Origin: Symbiodinium sp. CCMP2592
Lineage: Eukaryota; Sar; Dinophyceae; Suessiales; Symbiodiniaceae
Direction: 5' to 3'
Length of the DNA stretch: 64,000 bases
NCBI GenBank assembly: GCA_905221615.1
Contig: CAJNDT010000602.1
Location: 260,986 to 324,985 of the forward strand
Position numbers and translations under genes: made by a program
Shown here: one piece after another, positions 30,640-42,209 of the stretch
Numbering within the stretch: the first letter of the stretch is position 1
Layout: every line of letters starts with the position of its first letter
Notes under the pieces: model-generated
The model's database searches: none
What the model was told of the DNA's origin: nothing
Seen by the model: the letters and a program-made list of their open reading frames with translations, nothing else

Positions 30640-31080
30640 CCTTAGAAGCGAGTCAAACACAGAACAGGCCAAGGGTTGGTCGCCGTCAACATTCGCGGTG
30701 CCGGCGAGGGAAAAAACAAGGAGGCTGGCATCGAAGACTCTGGCCCAAATCTGGCGGCAGAGAAACCGAACAAAGCAAACCATCGGGAGGGTAAAGAAGG
30801 CCATATGCAGCCATGGTTGCAGGCCACAACGGGCGGAGCATGGCGAGGCACAGTGCCCGCTGCTCCTCCCCAAAGCGGGAGCGCAAACATGACTTCGATG
30901 CGGTCGTCATCGAACCGCGCGGGGTGGATGTTGAGGTCGCGCAACAGAACATTGCGAGCAATGGGAACACAATATGGGCAGCGCGGTGGCCACCGAGAGA
31001 GTCAACAGGACGGCGGCAGTGACTGGCTGCAGCGTCGAGCGGCAAGGGCAAGCGAAGCCGGCAGAGCAACAAGGCTCCGA
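30640..31080 (-). pseudogene. decayed retrotransposon RLE region, fragment 4
   Basis: The minus strand reads CRLRLPLPLDAAASHC and PVDSLGGHRAAH (compare LRRRLRLPLPL and DPLGDHALAC of the full-length element), then in another frame RDLNIHPARFDDDRIEVM and LPLWGGA. The second pair resembles a nuclease core of a different subfamily. Frameshifts present. Confidence 0.5.
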
Positions 31081-31289
31081 AAAACAGCTGATCAAGGGGA
31101 GAAGTGAGAACGTGCCCAGGACCAACAGCCTCGCACGGACCTTGCACCAACATGTGCGCAAGCACCCATCCGCGTCCGGCTAGCATGAGATGTAACGCGA
31201 ACATACGGGCACGTGCGGGGGCACACAACGCCGTCATCCCCATGCGCATCGATTTTTGCACACTGCATGGCCACGAGGGCGGTCATCCG

Positions 31290-32050
31290 TGCCATGCGAG
31301 AGGCGGCGTCTCAATGACAGGTGCATCTATAATCATCTCGGCGCTGCATGGCCATGCGGTCTCAAATGAAGTGGTGGCAACGGCCGAGAAAACATTGCAC
31401 GGAATGTTTTTCCTTTTTTCAGAAGCTCCACCATCGCACGACGTGTTGCAAGCCTTTCTGGGCATACTTGTAGCAAGGCAAACGCTCAAAACAACCGAGA
31501 TCAGGCCGACGCGTTGGCAAAGTGCAAGCTTTCCATCGACATTCAAACATCGAAAAATGCGAAACAAAAACACTGGAATCCCCTGCAGCACCTACCCTAC
31601 AGAAGCAGGAACACCAAGCACTTGCGGCCGGACGGACAGACAGACAGACAAACGCATCCCTATGGCCGGCATCCTCTAAGCTCTCCCACATCAGTACACA
31701 TCACCCGAGTGTGGACAACATCGACGATAATGGAACAACAGCCGCCATGCAGACGCTGGCAAAACAGCAACAAAACAAACTCCGCTAAAACATGAGACAC
31801 TCACGGCGACAGGCATTCCCCCAACGGAGCATTGCCATGTTTGGAGTGCGTCACAAGATCCACATGATACACGTACTGAGAGCTGTGGGCAGGGTCGGGT
31901 GCTCCGAGCTGACCACGAGAGCTCCATGCGTTTATGTGGCACACTGACCTCCCAAAATGGGCTAGTTGTGGTACCTGGGGCCTCGGCCCACAATGCGAAC
32001 AATTATTTTGTTTCGAACATCGCCACCCTACAGATCATGCATCTCAAAGG
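31290..32050. other. no gene seen
   Basis: Both strands carry medium-length frames but none shows consistent protein-like composition or splice signals. Confidence 0.35.
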
Positions 32051-32063
32051 CCTAACACACGTC

Positions 32064-32128
32064 GGGCACTCCAGGCAGTCTCACGGCAGTCTGTGGGGCA
32101 CTCCAGGCAGTCTCACGGTAGTCTGTGG
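32064..32128. repeat. 32-bp tandem duplication
   Basis: GGGCACTCCAGGCAGTCTCA to CAGTCTGTG occurs twice with one change, and a partial third follows. Confidence 0.8.
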
Positions 32129-33230
32129 GGTTGGGCTCACAGGCAGTGTCTGGAGGGAGGTAGTCTCAGCGGGCGAAGAGTAATAGCTGACTTTAAAATC
32201 TAACAACCCCACACCCAGGGTGGGGAACAACAGTCTATCAAGTCTGCCTGTCCTGGAGAGCCGCTTCCCACACGTTTGGTGCAAATAACTCGTATAAATA
32301 TACACCGGATTACACAGGTGACATCCCAGGTGCACCGGCACAACCTGTGCAGCGGTGGCCTTCTCGGATACCGCAGCTTTCACACGGCTGGGCCTCAACC
32401 AAACCTTTAGGCACCTTCGTTGCAGGTAGGGAATGGGACGACGGATCTGCATGCAACGGTGAACGTTGTCATTCCGTGTCGGCGGACAGCGCTGGACATG
32501 TACGTACGTGACTGTGGAACTGGAACTGGCGTTTGCGATGGACACGACTGAGACATACTGAGACTGAGACTCGATCGGAGCAGGGACCAAAACACCGACA
32601 GCCAGCCGGAACACAACCGCCAAACTGACCGTGTTGAGCACGGCACGGGACTCGATCATGACAACGACATAAACACCGACCAACCGGGCATAACTGGGTA
32701 GAGCGAAACTCGACCTGTAAGAACAATGCGTGGAACGGAACCACCGGGAAACCGGTACACCTCGGGCCGGGACACCGACGACACCCACCACGACGGCGGC
32801 TCTGACGGGCACCTTGATCGGGACACGACCCAGACACCGACCGTGATACGACCTTGACCGCCTTACGACCGGGACACCCAACCAATTTCACATAAGAGCG
32901 GGACAGCCACTGACCTCAAACTTTTTCCGAAATCGGGGTAGCTGCGCTGCCCGACCAGATAAGCATGGATCCCTGGTGGCTTATTATTGGGAAGCATGTC
33001 CGCTCATCAGGCAAAACGAGCCTGATCATTCCGAACTGGTGCTCCGCCAACAGAGTTCGCGAACTTGCTGAGGTTTCCATGCATTCGTTATCCACACTAG
33101 CATTCATGAGTGGGCTGCATGTCTGCATCGTCTTGCATTGTACACCACCGGCATGCAGCCTGTGTCTGCGCAGGCGCTGAGCATTGGTCAACAAACTCCA
33201 AGTGCTGCATGTGCATGCACTGTTTTGCAG

Positions 33231-33548
33231 AACTGATGGAGGAGTTGGCAGACTTTCTCACTGAAGTGCCACGCCCAGGTTCTAGAGCAAAGTCGGCAAG
33301 TGTGTTCCGTCGCCTTGCCTCTCTACGGCAAAGATCCCTTCGCTCGATGTCTGATCCACGCATGCGATCAGCAAGGCGAAACTCTTTCTACCCCGAGGCT
33401 CCAAAGTAGGTCCTTTTTGGGGTTCATATATAGAATCCTATAAGGTAATCCCAAAAACGAACTACTATATGGAGCCTCTCGGTAGGCCGTCGTCAACTCG
33501 ACTTTCATTCGGGGCGCGTGTTCAAGGATCGAGGCGTCCAGCGCTTAA
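33231..33548 (+). CDS. last two exons of an unrecognised gene
   Basis: Exon 33231-33397 follows a good acceptor (CACTGTTTTGCAG) and reads LMEELADFLTEVPRPGSRAK, VFRRLASLRQRSLRSMSD, SARRNSFYPE. After a GC-AG intron (33398-33485), phase 0, exon 33486-33548 reads AVVNSTFIRGACSRIEASSA with TAA at 33546. The Arg/Ser-rich, RRNSF-type sequence suggests a phosphorylatable basic tail. Family unknown. Upstream exons not located. Confidence 0.5.
33388..33485 (+). mobile_element. introner, family C, copy 2 = GC-AG intron
   Basis: Ends CTACCCCGAGGCTCC and GGAGCCTCTCGGTAG are complementary. The reading frame requires removal of GCTCCAAAG ... CTCGGTAG, so nearly the whole element is the intron. Core GGGTTCATATATAGAATCC is shared with copies at 7069 and 40582. 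Confidence 0.75.
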
Positions 33549-33572
33549 ACCACACATATCATTTCATTGCAG

Positions 33573-33600
33573 TACACTAGTATTAATTCTTAATACTAGT
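33573..33600. repeat. short palindrome ACTAGTATTAA
   Basis: ACTAGTATTAATTCTTAATACTAGT-type hairpin of about 28 bp. No function seen. Confidence 0.5.
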
Positions 33601-33740
33601 TATCACGACTATTCTATTAATATTATACTGTTAATAGTAAATTGAAGGAATGTTGCCGAAGACCCGACCTCCACTGCAAGCATAAGTGACTCGGCCAGCC
33701 ACACAAAGGCGAGAACCTCCGGCCGAAACCGATAACACGT

Positions 33741-33824
33741 AGTATAAAGGGGCCTGAATAATTACAATAGGGTCTTGGGGTAATAATGGTATTCTATATA
33801 AATATATTAAGGCCCCTATAGTAT
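33741..33824. repeat. inverted-repeat element family B, copy 2
   Basis: AGTATAAAGGGGCCTGAATA and TTAAGGCCCCTATAGTAT termini; internal deletion relative to other copies. Confidence 0.7.
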
Positions 33825-33849
33825 GCCCTTTTCTTGCTTCGCTCTCCAA

Positions 33850-35860
33850 CGAATGCACGCTCGTTAGGCGCAAACTGCAACTGTCGGGAGTCGTGCTACC
33901 GACAGTGTCACAAGTGCCACTTTGTGCACGAAACTACACTCTCCAGGCCAGCGTCAACCGAATGGAAATCGAATCTTCGTCATGTGCTGCCGCTCACCAC
34001 GCGTGCTGGCTGTCAGAAAGCCATCCTTGAGTGGAAAGGCGGAGAGGCAGATTGCAGGGCAAGTCTTCAGGGACTGAAACCGATCTGACAGTGCTTGTGA
34101 AGTACAAACTCAGGATAGACCCAAGCCAACATCTCACTGCGCCCAATTTTTCGGTAAGCATTGAAGTAAGGATGAGGCCTGCAAAATATACGCGGTGCTC
34201 CCTAAACTGACTGCGAAAAGGAGAAGAAAGTGAACCACCCCTGATCGCCCTTTGGGATTTTCGCAATTAGAAGGATCCCAGTGCAGAACAATGATGAAGC
34301 AGTGTAAGGGCCCTATAATTAATGGCGACCATGGCGACCCTTAATTGTCGGACACCCCCTGTTCCAAGGAAGGGGCGTGGCCTATGCATCCAAGTGGCCG
34401 ATTCTCGGTCCGTTGGGGTCACGATTGGGATCTCCTGGCGGCTCAAATGCTTTAAGGTGGCCTATAGAGATACGCAACACGAAACAATGATGGACCACTA
34501 GTGACACTAGTGGGCAGTCCGCACAGTGAACGCAGGTATTGCTTGTGATTTCGGCTGCCATATATAGCTGCTAACGCCGCACAGCGATCCATCTTGTTGA
34601 CCCTGCTCCCCTCAAAAACTGGTGCGACTAGATCCACAGTGTCAGTTTGAAGATAGTGGAGTTCCAGAAGACATGCCACCCAAACCCTTCAAAGCAAGAA
34701 TCTGCGCACAAAGACCGTCAGGATCCCTTCACTCCATGGCCCTTGTTAGTACTTGGAGGATCATCGGACTTAGTAAGTAAGGTTATAAGTTATAAGATGT
34801 TATAAGTACCCTAGTTGGGGTTATAAGTATATATATATAAAGGTTTCCGAGCCAAGGAAAGTCCTCAGTTGACACCCATCGAAGCTTTCGGCAGGCCCGA
34901 AAAACTCTAAGCTTCCACACCCCATGCACCGCCTTCTTCAGAAGTAAAGCTCGAGATGGACGTCGGCACATCTATGCGAACGCACCGTATCGTTACGTGC
35001 TTGTGTTGTAAGCCGATTTCCAAGGTACCTTGCACAAACCGTCCCCCCAATCATCTCGCGGATGTAGGCAGTCCTCCGAGGTCGGCTTCCAATAGTTCCG
35101 GTCATACTCCTCTTCAGATTGTGGATCCTGCACGGGCCAACTGTCACTCAGTCCGCGTAAAACGTCAATGCTTGGGTACACCTAAGTGCTCAGAACTTCG
35201 GCGCGCCGATGTTTTGATGTTCCCAAATACATTCCTTGTACGACCGGTGAGACGTGTGCAGTGCATGCCTCTGGCTTGCACGATCTCAGAGCTAAGCTAA
35301 AACTGTAAAACTCGAAACTGGCTGCAACTCGCGGAACTCGGAAACAAGTTGTCCATGACATTCCCCGACTAAAGCTGCACAACCCACAATTCAAAAAGAA
35401 CCTCTCTCTCCTCTGCATTCACCTGTTGTAAACAGTACCAAGGCACACATATGCAAGAGTGGGTCTGCACCGAGCCTAACACGCGACATGTGGCCCCATT
35501 CTGTCGAGCGAAAGTCGTATGCCTCGTCCTGGAGTAAAACCATCTCCAACAGCAACGGTCTGTCTCACTTTCCGTGGCTTTACACACGAGGCTGAGCAAT
35601 GTTGGATAACGTCATGGAATGATTTGTGTCCGGCCTCCAGAAGTCTGCATGCGCCCCATCGGCTCATCGGAGCTCCGGCGGCCTCGAATTCCAGGCTCGC
35701 GTGCGGTTTCGGGTTAAGGGTTTAGGGTTCAGGTTGAGGTCTTAGGGCGCAGGGACTGCAGGCTCCTGCAGAAAGGAGTGGGGAGTGAGAACAACTTTGC
35801 TTCTGATTAGGCCCAGGCCTGCAGGGGCTATGGATGCAGCATGTCAAACGACTCACAGGG
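33850..35860. other. no gene supported
   Basis: About 2 kb with short frames on both strands, a TATAAG-rich patch at 34776-34840 and ACTAGTG repeats at 34497-34513. Nothing with coherent splice signals was found. Confidence 0.35.
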
Positions 35861-35881
35861 CCACGCACATAAGGCCAGAAC

Positions 35882-36274
35882 CTGTAGACAACTGCAGTCA
35901 AGGGTCCAGCGGCTACTCCGGTGCGCGAGAGGTCGGCTTCAACAGCCAAGTGCACGAGGACGATGTTGTTGCTGACGCCGGCCACATCCGCAGCCACATC
36001 AATGGCAAACAGCCTCTTGAAAGAGTGTAACTTCTTCTTTGCGTCATCATTCTTCTGTCGCGGCCGCCTTCAGATTCCTTGGCTCCGCTTGCGACATGAG
36101 ATGGACGAGAAGAAGCACGTGCTTTCTGGCTGTTGGCACGGCGATTGCTTGGCACATTGTCTGGCTAGCGCTCAAAGGCTGGTGCTACTCTCGAAAATGG
36201 GGCGTGAGTTTGGGAACAGGAAAACGGTGCTTGTCGTAGTCGTTTTCGAGGCAATTCTTGTCCACTCCCGCCGA
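35882..36274 (-). CDS. exons of an unrecognised gene
   Basis: Upstream exon 36188-36274 follows TACTGCAG and reads SAGVDKNCLENDYDKHRFPV, PKLTPHFRE. A second, 35882 to about 36041, reads KKLHSFKRLFAIDVAADVAG, VSNNIVLVHLAVEADLSRTG and ends AVVYR at donor CTACAG|GTTCTGG. Between them, 36070-36160 is open in a different frame (AIAVPTARKHVLLLVHLMSQ), so a further exon or a frameshift exists. Mixed hydrophobic and charged; not named. Confidence 0.45.
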
Positions 36275-36724
36275 CTGCAGTAGTATAAGAAAAAGGCTTG
36301 AGAAGCGTGTTGGCAGGGACAGAACCCTGCACTCTGTGGGAAGTGTGCACTTCTTACTCCGGAAAAAAGCAGAAACTCCTCAAAGCTCGGGTGATGCACC
36401 CCCAAACCGCTGAAATCCCCTAAACCCTAAATCCTAAACCACCGAAATCCCTCTCTCCTCAGGACATGGCCCGGCTGTATTCACCATGGCAGACATGACT
36501 GCCGGATCGGTCTTCTCCAGGACGTAGTCCACGAACCTGGGAACGTGGAGACTATTGGCTGGGTAAGCTTGGGTTTAGTTTAGGGTCGAAGTCTATGGTT
36601 TTGTAGGCGCTTTTGGGAATGTAGGGGTTTGGAAAACTGCGGGAAGCCGAATCTGCGATCGCAGAGGAAGCCTTCATTTTGATAACTGGCCCATGTGGCG
36701 GCATTTGGGATGGCATCGCTGCTA

Positions 36725-36834
36725 CTATCGTGCGTAAGCCCCGCGCTGCTCTTGCCCGTCTCCAGGATAGTATGGCATTTGCCCCTTGTACTTCCTCACG
36801 AGGATGAGCCAGCTGCCAGAGAATGCTCCAAAGG
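36725..36834 (-). CDS. terminal exon, unknown small protein
   Basis: Acceptor CTTTTCTAATTACAG, then FGAFSGSWLILVRKYKGQMP, YYPGDGQEQRGAYAR and TAG at 36725-36727. Preceded by a pyrimidine-rich tract. One short hydrophobic patch followed by a basic stretch. Not recognised. Confidence 0.45.
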
Positions 36835-37077
36835 CTGTAATTAGAAAAGGGGTTTGGGGGCAAATTAAACTAGACATGTAAGTATCAGGAACCCTAGAAT
36901 ACCGTTTGGCCATCACATACCATATAGTAAGCTACACAGCCCGGAGAAGATGAGCAAAGACAAGAACCCTAAATCCTAAACCAGAAAGTCCTCACAAAGT
37001 AGAAGGTGTACAGCGGATACAAGAGCCTCGGCTGGCTTGCGGCACTGCATTCCATTTGACCGACAATTAAGAACAAT

Positions 37078-37188
37078 AATATAGGGGCCCTAATAATTGC
37101 AATAGGGTTTTGGGGCCCCAATACTATCATATTAATCGGGAATCCACAAAATAGCATACGTAATTATCTTATTAAGGCCCCTGTAATA
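37078..37188. repeat. inverted-repeat element family B, copy 3
   Basis: AATATAGGGGCCCTAATAAT ... TATTAAGGCCCCTGTAAT with the GGTTTTGGGGCCCC core. Confidence 0.75.
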
Positions 37189-37199
37189 GTGCAGCTGAA

Positions 37200-38080
37200 G
37201 TAGAGACTGATCACGTTTTTTGTCTTATACGAAGTCGTGTGTAGAGCAGGGTTCAAATCACTCAACACCTTGCTACGACGAAAGCTCCATTGTGAAGCCC
37301 GGTCGAGCATCTCTTTGTACCAATTTCAGAGCAGAAATAGAACCTCAACTATGCAGGCCAGTCCAACTTTGCTCCAATCCTGACAAACAAGAAAAACTTG
37401 CAATGTGCATTGCAGCAGCCTCTTCGGCCTTCATGATATCGGGGCCGTAGCACATCCGAGAAGGATGTAGGGGCTATACTAGTCCACTTAGCATCTGAAC
37501 TGCAAGCGGATACCGTTGCTGCTTCACTGAACCCGTCTTGTTGGTCCGGTGCTGGCCCGTGATTGGGCCCTATATAAGCCCCTCAACTCAAAGCAACCGG
37601 AACCGTACAGAGAGGCAATTGAAAATTGGAACAGGTTTGGGGGTATACTAATACTTGCAGTATGATAGGGGACTATACGGGGATACTCTTACTAAGTTTT
37701 CCTACGCTTAAGTCACCCTCGACTCCTTCCGCCGTCGTCTACAGCACCCAGATGCTTCGCTGAGCCACAGCAAGGAGGCCGAAGCAGCACCGATGGCACC
37801 CAACCTCAGGAGCAAGTTGCTTAGGGTCAGACACAGCCTCTTGTATGTGTGGGTAGGCCTTTCAAACTGGACGGTTTAAGACTTACAAGGTCCAGGTGCA
37901 AGACATCGTAAGACTTAGCAGTAGCATGTATAAGGATTACACGGTTGGGAATTATCAGATGCACGGCTTCAAGGGGCTTCAAGTCCACGAATCTTCCGTG
38001 CGGGAAGCCTTGGGCTACGGGAGAAAGGCTTTCCACATTTACCTCAAGGTAGTTACTGTCTCCATTGTAGCGTTTTTGGC
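37200..38080. other. no gene seen
   Basis: Short frames only; no repeat or domain recognised. Confidence 0.4.
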
Positions 38081-38649
38081 TGAGCAAATTTATATATATA
38101 TATATATATATTGTAGGATCCTAAGCACAAAACTGGTCAACCAAAAAAGGAAGTACAATGGAGACTGTAGGTAGTTTTGCTAGTGGGGAGATCAGTTGCT
38201 TCTGCAACTGGCTGGCCAGGCCCCCGGCAGCCAAGGGTCCAGGAAGGGGGTCGGCGCCGGCTGTGGGCCGGGAGGGTACAGCCTCAGACTCAGTGGTGAT
38301 GATTCTTCGGTTTTCGGGTCTAGGATTATGGGGCTTGGGCTTCAATGGTCTAGGAATGTGAATTAAAAGTGTAAAGTTGTGGGTTCAGTTCTGGGTTTGT
38401 TGGAGTTACTCGTGACAAGGGCAGAGGAAGAAATCACAGTCACTGGGCTGAGCTCTTCGCTGGGATTGCGTCATGATGCGAATCTCGTCCACAGGAACAG
38501 GAAGCGAAGCAAACCAGTCATCGATCGAAAACCTTGGCCACAGGGAACACTCTCAGTCGCAAGGGATCCTCTTAGGCCCCGATACCCTAACCGGGTACAA
38601 CCATAAACTCCCTAAACCATGATTTTTGATGAAACTCTATACCCCAATA

Positions 38650-38712
38650 CGCTTAACACCAACCCTAAACCCTAAAACCTAAACACTAAAACCCTAAACC
38701 CTAAACCCTGAC
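38650..38712. repeat. telomere-like CCCTAAA tract
   Basis: AACCCTAAACCCTAAAACCT and similar heptamers over about 60 bp; interstitial, imperfect. Confidence 0.8.
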
Positions 38713-38805
38713 AACCAAGGAGTCTGCCACTCTTCTGGCTCGTCGTGTTGCACGAAAGGGTTCTCCACCTGAGACGGCAGAGCCTCTGCCCGCACCACTT
38801 TACAA

Positions 38806-38851
38806 GCTGCTACTCTTTATGTGCATGTGCATGCACATAAAAAGTAGCAGC
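38806..38851. repeat. near-perfect hairpin
   Basis: GCTGCTACTCTTTATGTGCA pairs with TGCACATAAAAAGTAGCAGC (one mismatch) around a few bases of loop. Flanking TACAAG and CTTGTAA hint at a longer, looser repeat. Single copy. Confidence 0.75.
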
Positions 38852-39459
38852 ACAATGTACAAGTTACAAGCCCTCTTCTGTGAACCATCAGCCAAACAAC
38901 CTAACACCGAAACTTCTTAAACTCCACGTCCTGCACCCAGCCTCGAGAAAAAAGAAGACGCCCAGGCCCCCCTTCGCAGACTCCCACTTGTGGAATCGGA
39001 CGTCCTGCAGATGCCATCATGTGCCCGTTGCTTAGTAGCAGCTGATAGCCTTGTCAGTAATATACCCCCCCCCCGATTGGGACAATATACCTCTACTGTG
39101 GCCCTCCTGTACTCATAGCTCCCTTGACCCTTTAAGTCTAAACCCGAAGAAAGCCTAAACCCTATGGCTGCAGGCTCCTGTGGCGACACTGCCAGCGTCT
39201 CGGCGGACTTGAACAGCACCTCCTTCAACCTTCAGCTGATTCATGGGTTGAGGGCTCAGGCTTTAGGGTTTAGGGGTGCGATCTGCCGGGTTCAGCTGAG
39301 TCCCTGCCGCTTGTGGTGCGTATGTCGTTGCTATGCTTGTTCCAACTTATTGCATCTTCACGACATGCAAAAAAGCTGAAGGCCATATTCAATCTGCATA
39401 TCGCTGCAGATCTGTATCTATGTACGTATGTACGTATGCCGGTCTGTCTGTAACAAACA

Positions 39460-39510
39460 CACACATGTATATATGCATATATATATATGACTATATATGT
39501 GAGTGTGCAT
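39460..39510. repeat. (TA)n-rich patch
   Basis: ATATATGCATATATATATAT and neighbouring alternating purine-pyrimidine sequence. Confidence 0.7.
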
Positions 39511-40152
39511 ACACAATATACAGGTGTTTTTTGTGCTCCATGACTTCATGCACGTTTGGAGGCGTTCGCCGACAAGGAAGCACTGCTGGGTGCCGGGAGC
39601 CCAGGCGTGTCTGAGCTGTCCAAGAAGTCTTCCAGGGAGATCCGGAGGGTGAGTCTCAAATAAAATCCTGGGCTGAAGGGAATGAGTTGAGGGCTCCCAT
39701 TATCAGGGGTTCTATAAGGAAAAAGGGGTTTGGGGCCTAAGATAGCGCAAGGGTTCAGAATTGATGGTTTGAGGGCTTCGGATAGTAGTAGTCGCTCTTA
39801 TTCTCGGGTGCTAGGCTGAGGGCTCTGAGCATTTGGGCTTCGGGGTGTCGACAGTCTCAACTTGAATCCCGGGCAGCCCTTTTGTGGGTTTGGTGCTTCG
39901 AGTTTGGAGACAAAGAGAATGCCGGGGAGAAGCTGTCTTTCTGCTTTAGGGTGCAGTGTCCACAGATTACAGAGAGTCTACGAACCACCCTAAAGCCTAA
40001 ACAAGTACGCCCCAAGAATGGGGAGGGAGGAGGGAGCCCGGGTCCTGGACAGTCATTCCCGCGGGGCGTTGATTTGAGGTTCGTCGTGCTGGGCTGTCGG
40101 TTTAAAGTCCAAATCTGCCTGAGTCATCAGAATAAGACTCCGAGCAATTTAA

Positions 40153-40215
40153 CATAGGGGCCTTAATGCTAGAATGGAGTTTTGAGGGGCTCCGTACTAA
40201 AGTTATAGTATAATT
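40153..40215. repeat. inverted-repeat element family B, copy 4 (left half)
   Basis: CATAGGGGCCTTAATGCTAG and a degenerate GGAGTTTTGAGGGGCTCC core; the right end is missing. Confidence 0.55.
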
Positions 40216-40262
40216 TGTCGAGAGCGAAAGAACTCGATTGCAGCTTCATCAAAGCTAGGATT

Positions 40263-40350
40263 ACTTAGCTTTGGTTGGTGGGGAATGGAGGAATGGGGTA
40301 CAATTATAACTACTATTACTACCATTCTTCCATTCCCTACTAACCAACGG
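40263..40350. repeat. inverted-repeat element D
   Basis: CTTTGGTTGGTGGGGAATGG and CCATTCCCTACTAACCAACG arms around a short AT-rich loop. A partial right arm (ATTCCCTGCTAACCAAAGGT) recurs at 40441. Confidence 0.6.
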
Positions 40351-40464
40351 TAAGTTTAAGGAGCCCCTTAAAGTTAAGGAACCCCTTACAGGAACCTTAA
40401 ACCTTGGGTTACTAAGTCCCATGATCCTTTAAGTCCTATAATTCCCTGCTAACCAAAGGTAAGA

Positions 40465-40581
40465 GTACCCAGACCTTCCAAAATCCCTTAATTAAGGTAT
40501 ATACCTTAAATTATACTAGGAGCCCTAATACGAATTATAAGGTATATTCCTTAATTCAGGGGTTTTGGAAGGTCTGGGTAC
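40465..40581. mobile_element. inverted-repeat element family A, copy 2
   Basis: Ends CCCAGACCTTCCAAAATCCC and its complement, flanked by TA/TAC. Its right end abuts a family C element lacking its left arm. Confidence 0.75.
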
Positions 40582-40650
40582 TTTTTGGAGTTCATATATA
40601 GAATCCTACAAGGTAATCCCAAAAAGGAACTACTTTGGAGCCTTAGGGTA
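40582..40650. repeat. element family C, copy 3 (left arm lost)
   Basis: TTTTGGAGTTCATATATAGA to GGAACTACTTTGGAGCCTTA. The missing left arm coincides with the family A element, so A probably inserted into or replaced it. Confidence 0.65.
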
Positions 40651-40756
40651 TCCAAAGGTCAGAGTAGGGACCCGGAGGCGAAAGCTGAGATCGGGGCTCT
40701 CCACTTCCGTGCCAGCGGGAGCCTCCGGCAGGTCTCAGGCTTAGGGTTTAGAATAA

Positions 40757-40843
40757 CCCTGAAGAACTTACCTTAGGACTTTTTGGGGCTCCCTATTATG
40801 ATTTCCTTATATAAATCCTTAAAAAGGTAGGTTCTTCAGGGGT
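40757..40843. repeat. inverted-repeat element K
   Basis: CCCTGAAGAACTTACCTTAG and AAGGTAGGTTCTTCAGGG are complementary ends with an AT-rich centre. Confidence 0.6.
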
Positions 40844-40942
40844 TAAAGTAAAGTTCAGGTGTTTAGGGGTTCGCTTTCTTCTTTTTTTGAAGGGCTTGGT
40901 TTTTAGGGGTTTGGGGTCAAGGCATTCAGAGTTTAGGGTTTA

Positions 40943-41006
40943 CCTGGACCCCGAAAGTTTGTAGAAGAATAGCCTTTTAGAGTTGGGCCATTATTTTACC
41001 TACTTG
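40943..41006 (-). mobile_element. element family G, copy 1 (splice-signal-bearing)
   Basis: Minus-strand orientation: GTAGGTAAAATAATGGCCCA ... ACTTTCGGGGTCCAG. Copies 2-5 at 44634, 50551, 52622 and 53172. Confidence 0.6.
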
Positions 41007-41272
41007 TCGGGAGGGGCTTAGGGTTTAGGGGTTGGGGACATGGGGTCAGAGTGTACGTGTTTACGGGCGTAGGCGTTTGGGGGCTTGCGGGTTTCGCGGC
41101 TTGGGGTTTAGAGGCTGAGGTATGTCTCATAAGAGTAGCGAGGCGAGGCCGTACTAGTCTCTGAGAGACTACGATTTTTGATTAAGGAATATACATTTAG
41201 CAATGAGATCATGCCCCGTTTAAGCCAAAGCATGCTCCTGAATTCAGAGGTCTTGAGCCCTCTTGCATTGCT

Positions 41273-41303
41273 GCCGCTGCTGCTGCTGCTGCTGCTGCTG
41301 CCG
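41273..41303. repeat. (CTG)n microsatellite
   Basis: About nine CTG units. Confidence 0.85.
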
Positions 41304-41731
41304 TTGTTACAGTCCCTGCTCGTTTTGCGGCCTCGTCTAACCACTGCTCTGTTGTTCTGGTCATGGGTATTTTTATAGTGCAGAAGCTGGCATGCTTTGG
41401 CCATCACGAGCAATCTTTCTTTGCCAGTACCCAACGGGGTTCTTCTTGATTGGAAACTCCCAGTTATCCTTACCGGGCAACCCTACACCTGTGTCGAAAT
41501 CCCAAACCCTGTTCCCAAGTGCTTTTACTGCAACCCTTTTGCGGGAACTGCCCTAAAGCTGCAAACGCCTAGGGCTCCAGTTTTCTAATAGGAGGTTACT
41601 ATACTACATACCCCAGTATTTAGGTAACTGTACCTTCGGGATTGCCTTGGTCCCATGCACCACATAATCTCGCTGAGCTCCGTGGAATTCTTATGCGCTC
41701 CGTCATTCGAAAGACTACGCCCTGAACCTGA

Positions 41732-41834
41732 TACAGGGGTCTTTATTGTTACAATAGGGTTTGGGGGGCCCACCATACTATAATTACAATAAGGAACCCC
41801 GAAAACAGTTTGGTAATTATTTAGGCCCCTATAA
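41732..41834. repeat. inverted-repeat element family B, copy 5
   Basis: TACAGGGGTCTTTATTGTTA ... ATTTAGGCCCCTATAAT. Confidence 0.7.
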
Positions 41835-41989
41835 TACATAATGGCAGTCTCTGCAACAAAGTGTTCGATCCTTCTTGATACTGAGGTCGCAAGAGAGACC
41901 GGAGTCCTCCTATGTCAAGGTGTAAGGTAATCTCTTAAGTGGAGCGTCTTACAGCGAGGGTTTCGGGTGTTCGCGATCTGGATTCATAT

Positions 41990-42050
41990 GGGGGTTTCCG
42001 AAAATAGGGGACCCTAGTATAGTACCCTAAACACTAGGGATCCCTCCTGA
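41990..42050. repeat. element family F, left part
   Basis: GGGGGTTTCCGAAAATAGGG followed by GGTACTA-like core sequence; the right end is lost. Confidence 0.5.
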
Positions 42051-42103
42051 GGTCTGACTGGATGATTACAGTACAACTTCCCTGGCAACAGCCACGAAGA
42101 CTA

Positions 42104-42209
42104 ATATAGGGGCAGTAGTAGTTAGAATAGGGTTTCGGGGCCCGTTATACAATAATTACAATAAGGAACCCCCAAAATTGTTTAAGTAGTTGTTTAGGCC
42201 CCTATAGTA
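42104..42209. repeat. inverted-repeat element family B, copy 6
   Basis: ATATAGGGGCAGTAGTAGTT ... TGTTTAGGCCCCTATAGTAT. Confidence 0.75.

Noticed and set aside
30045-30794. 249-codon plus-strand open frame
   Set aside because: Composition drifts (Ser/Thr, then Gln/Arg-rich), no domain or splice signals, and its second half overlaps a minus-strand retrotransposon relic. Likely chance.
32400-32890. Minus-strand frames of 140-266 codons with Val/Arg/Ser runs
   Set aside because: The underlying sequence is a loose repeat of CCGGGACACCGAC and GACTGAGAC words; no domain.
37240-37262. tRNA-like T-arm word GGTTCAAATC
   Set aside because: No matching D-arm, anticodon arm or acceptor stem could be built around it; no tRNA found elsewhere either.
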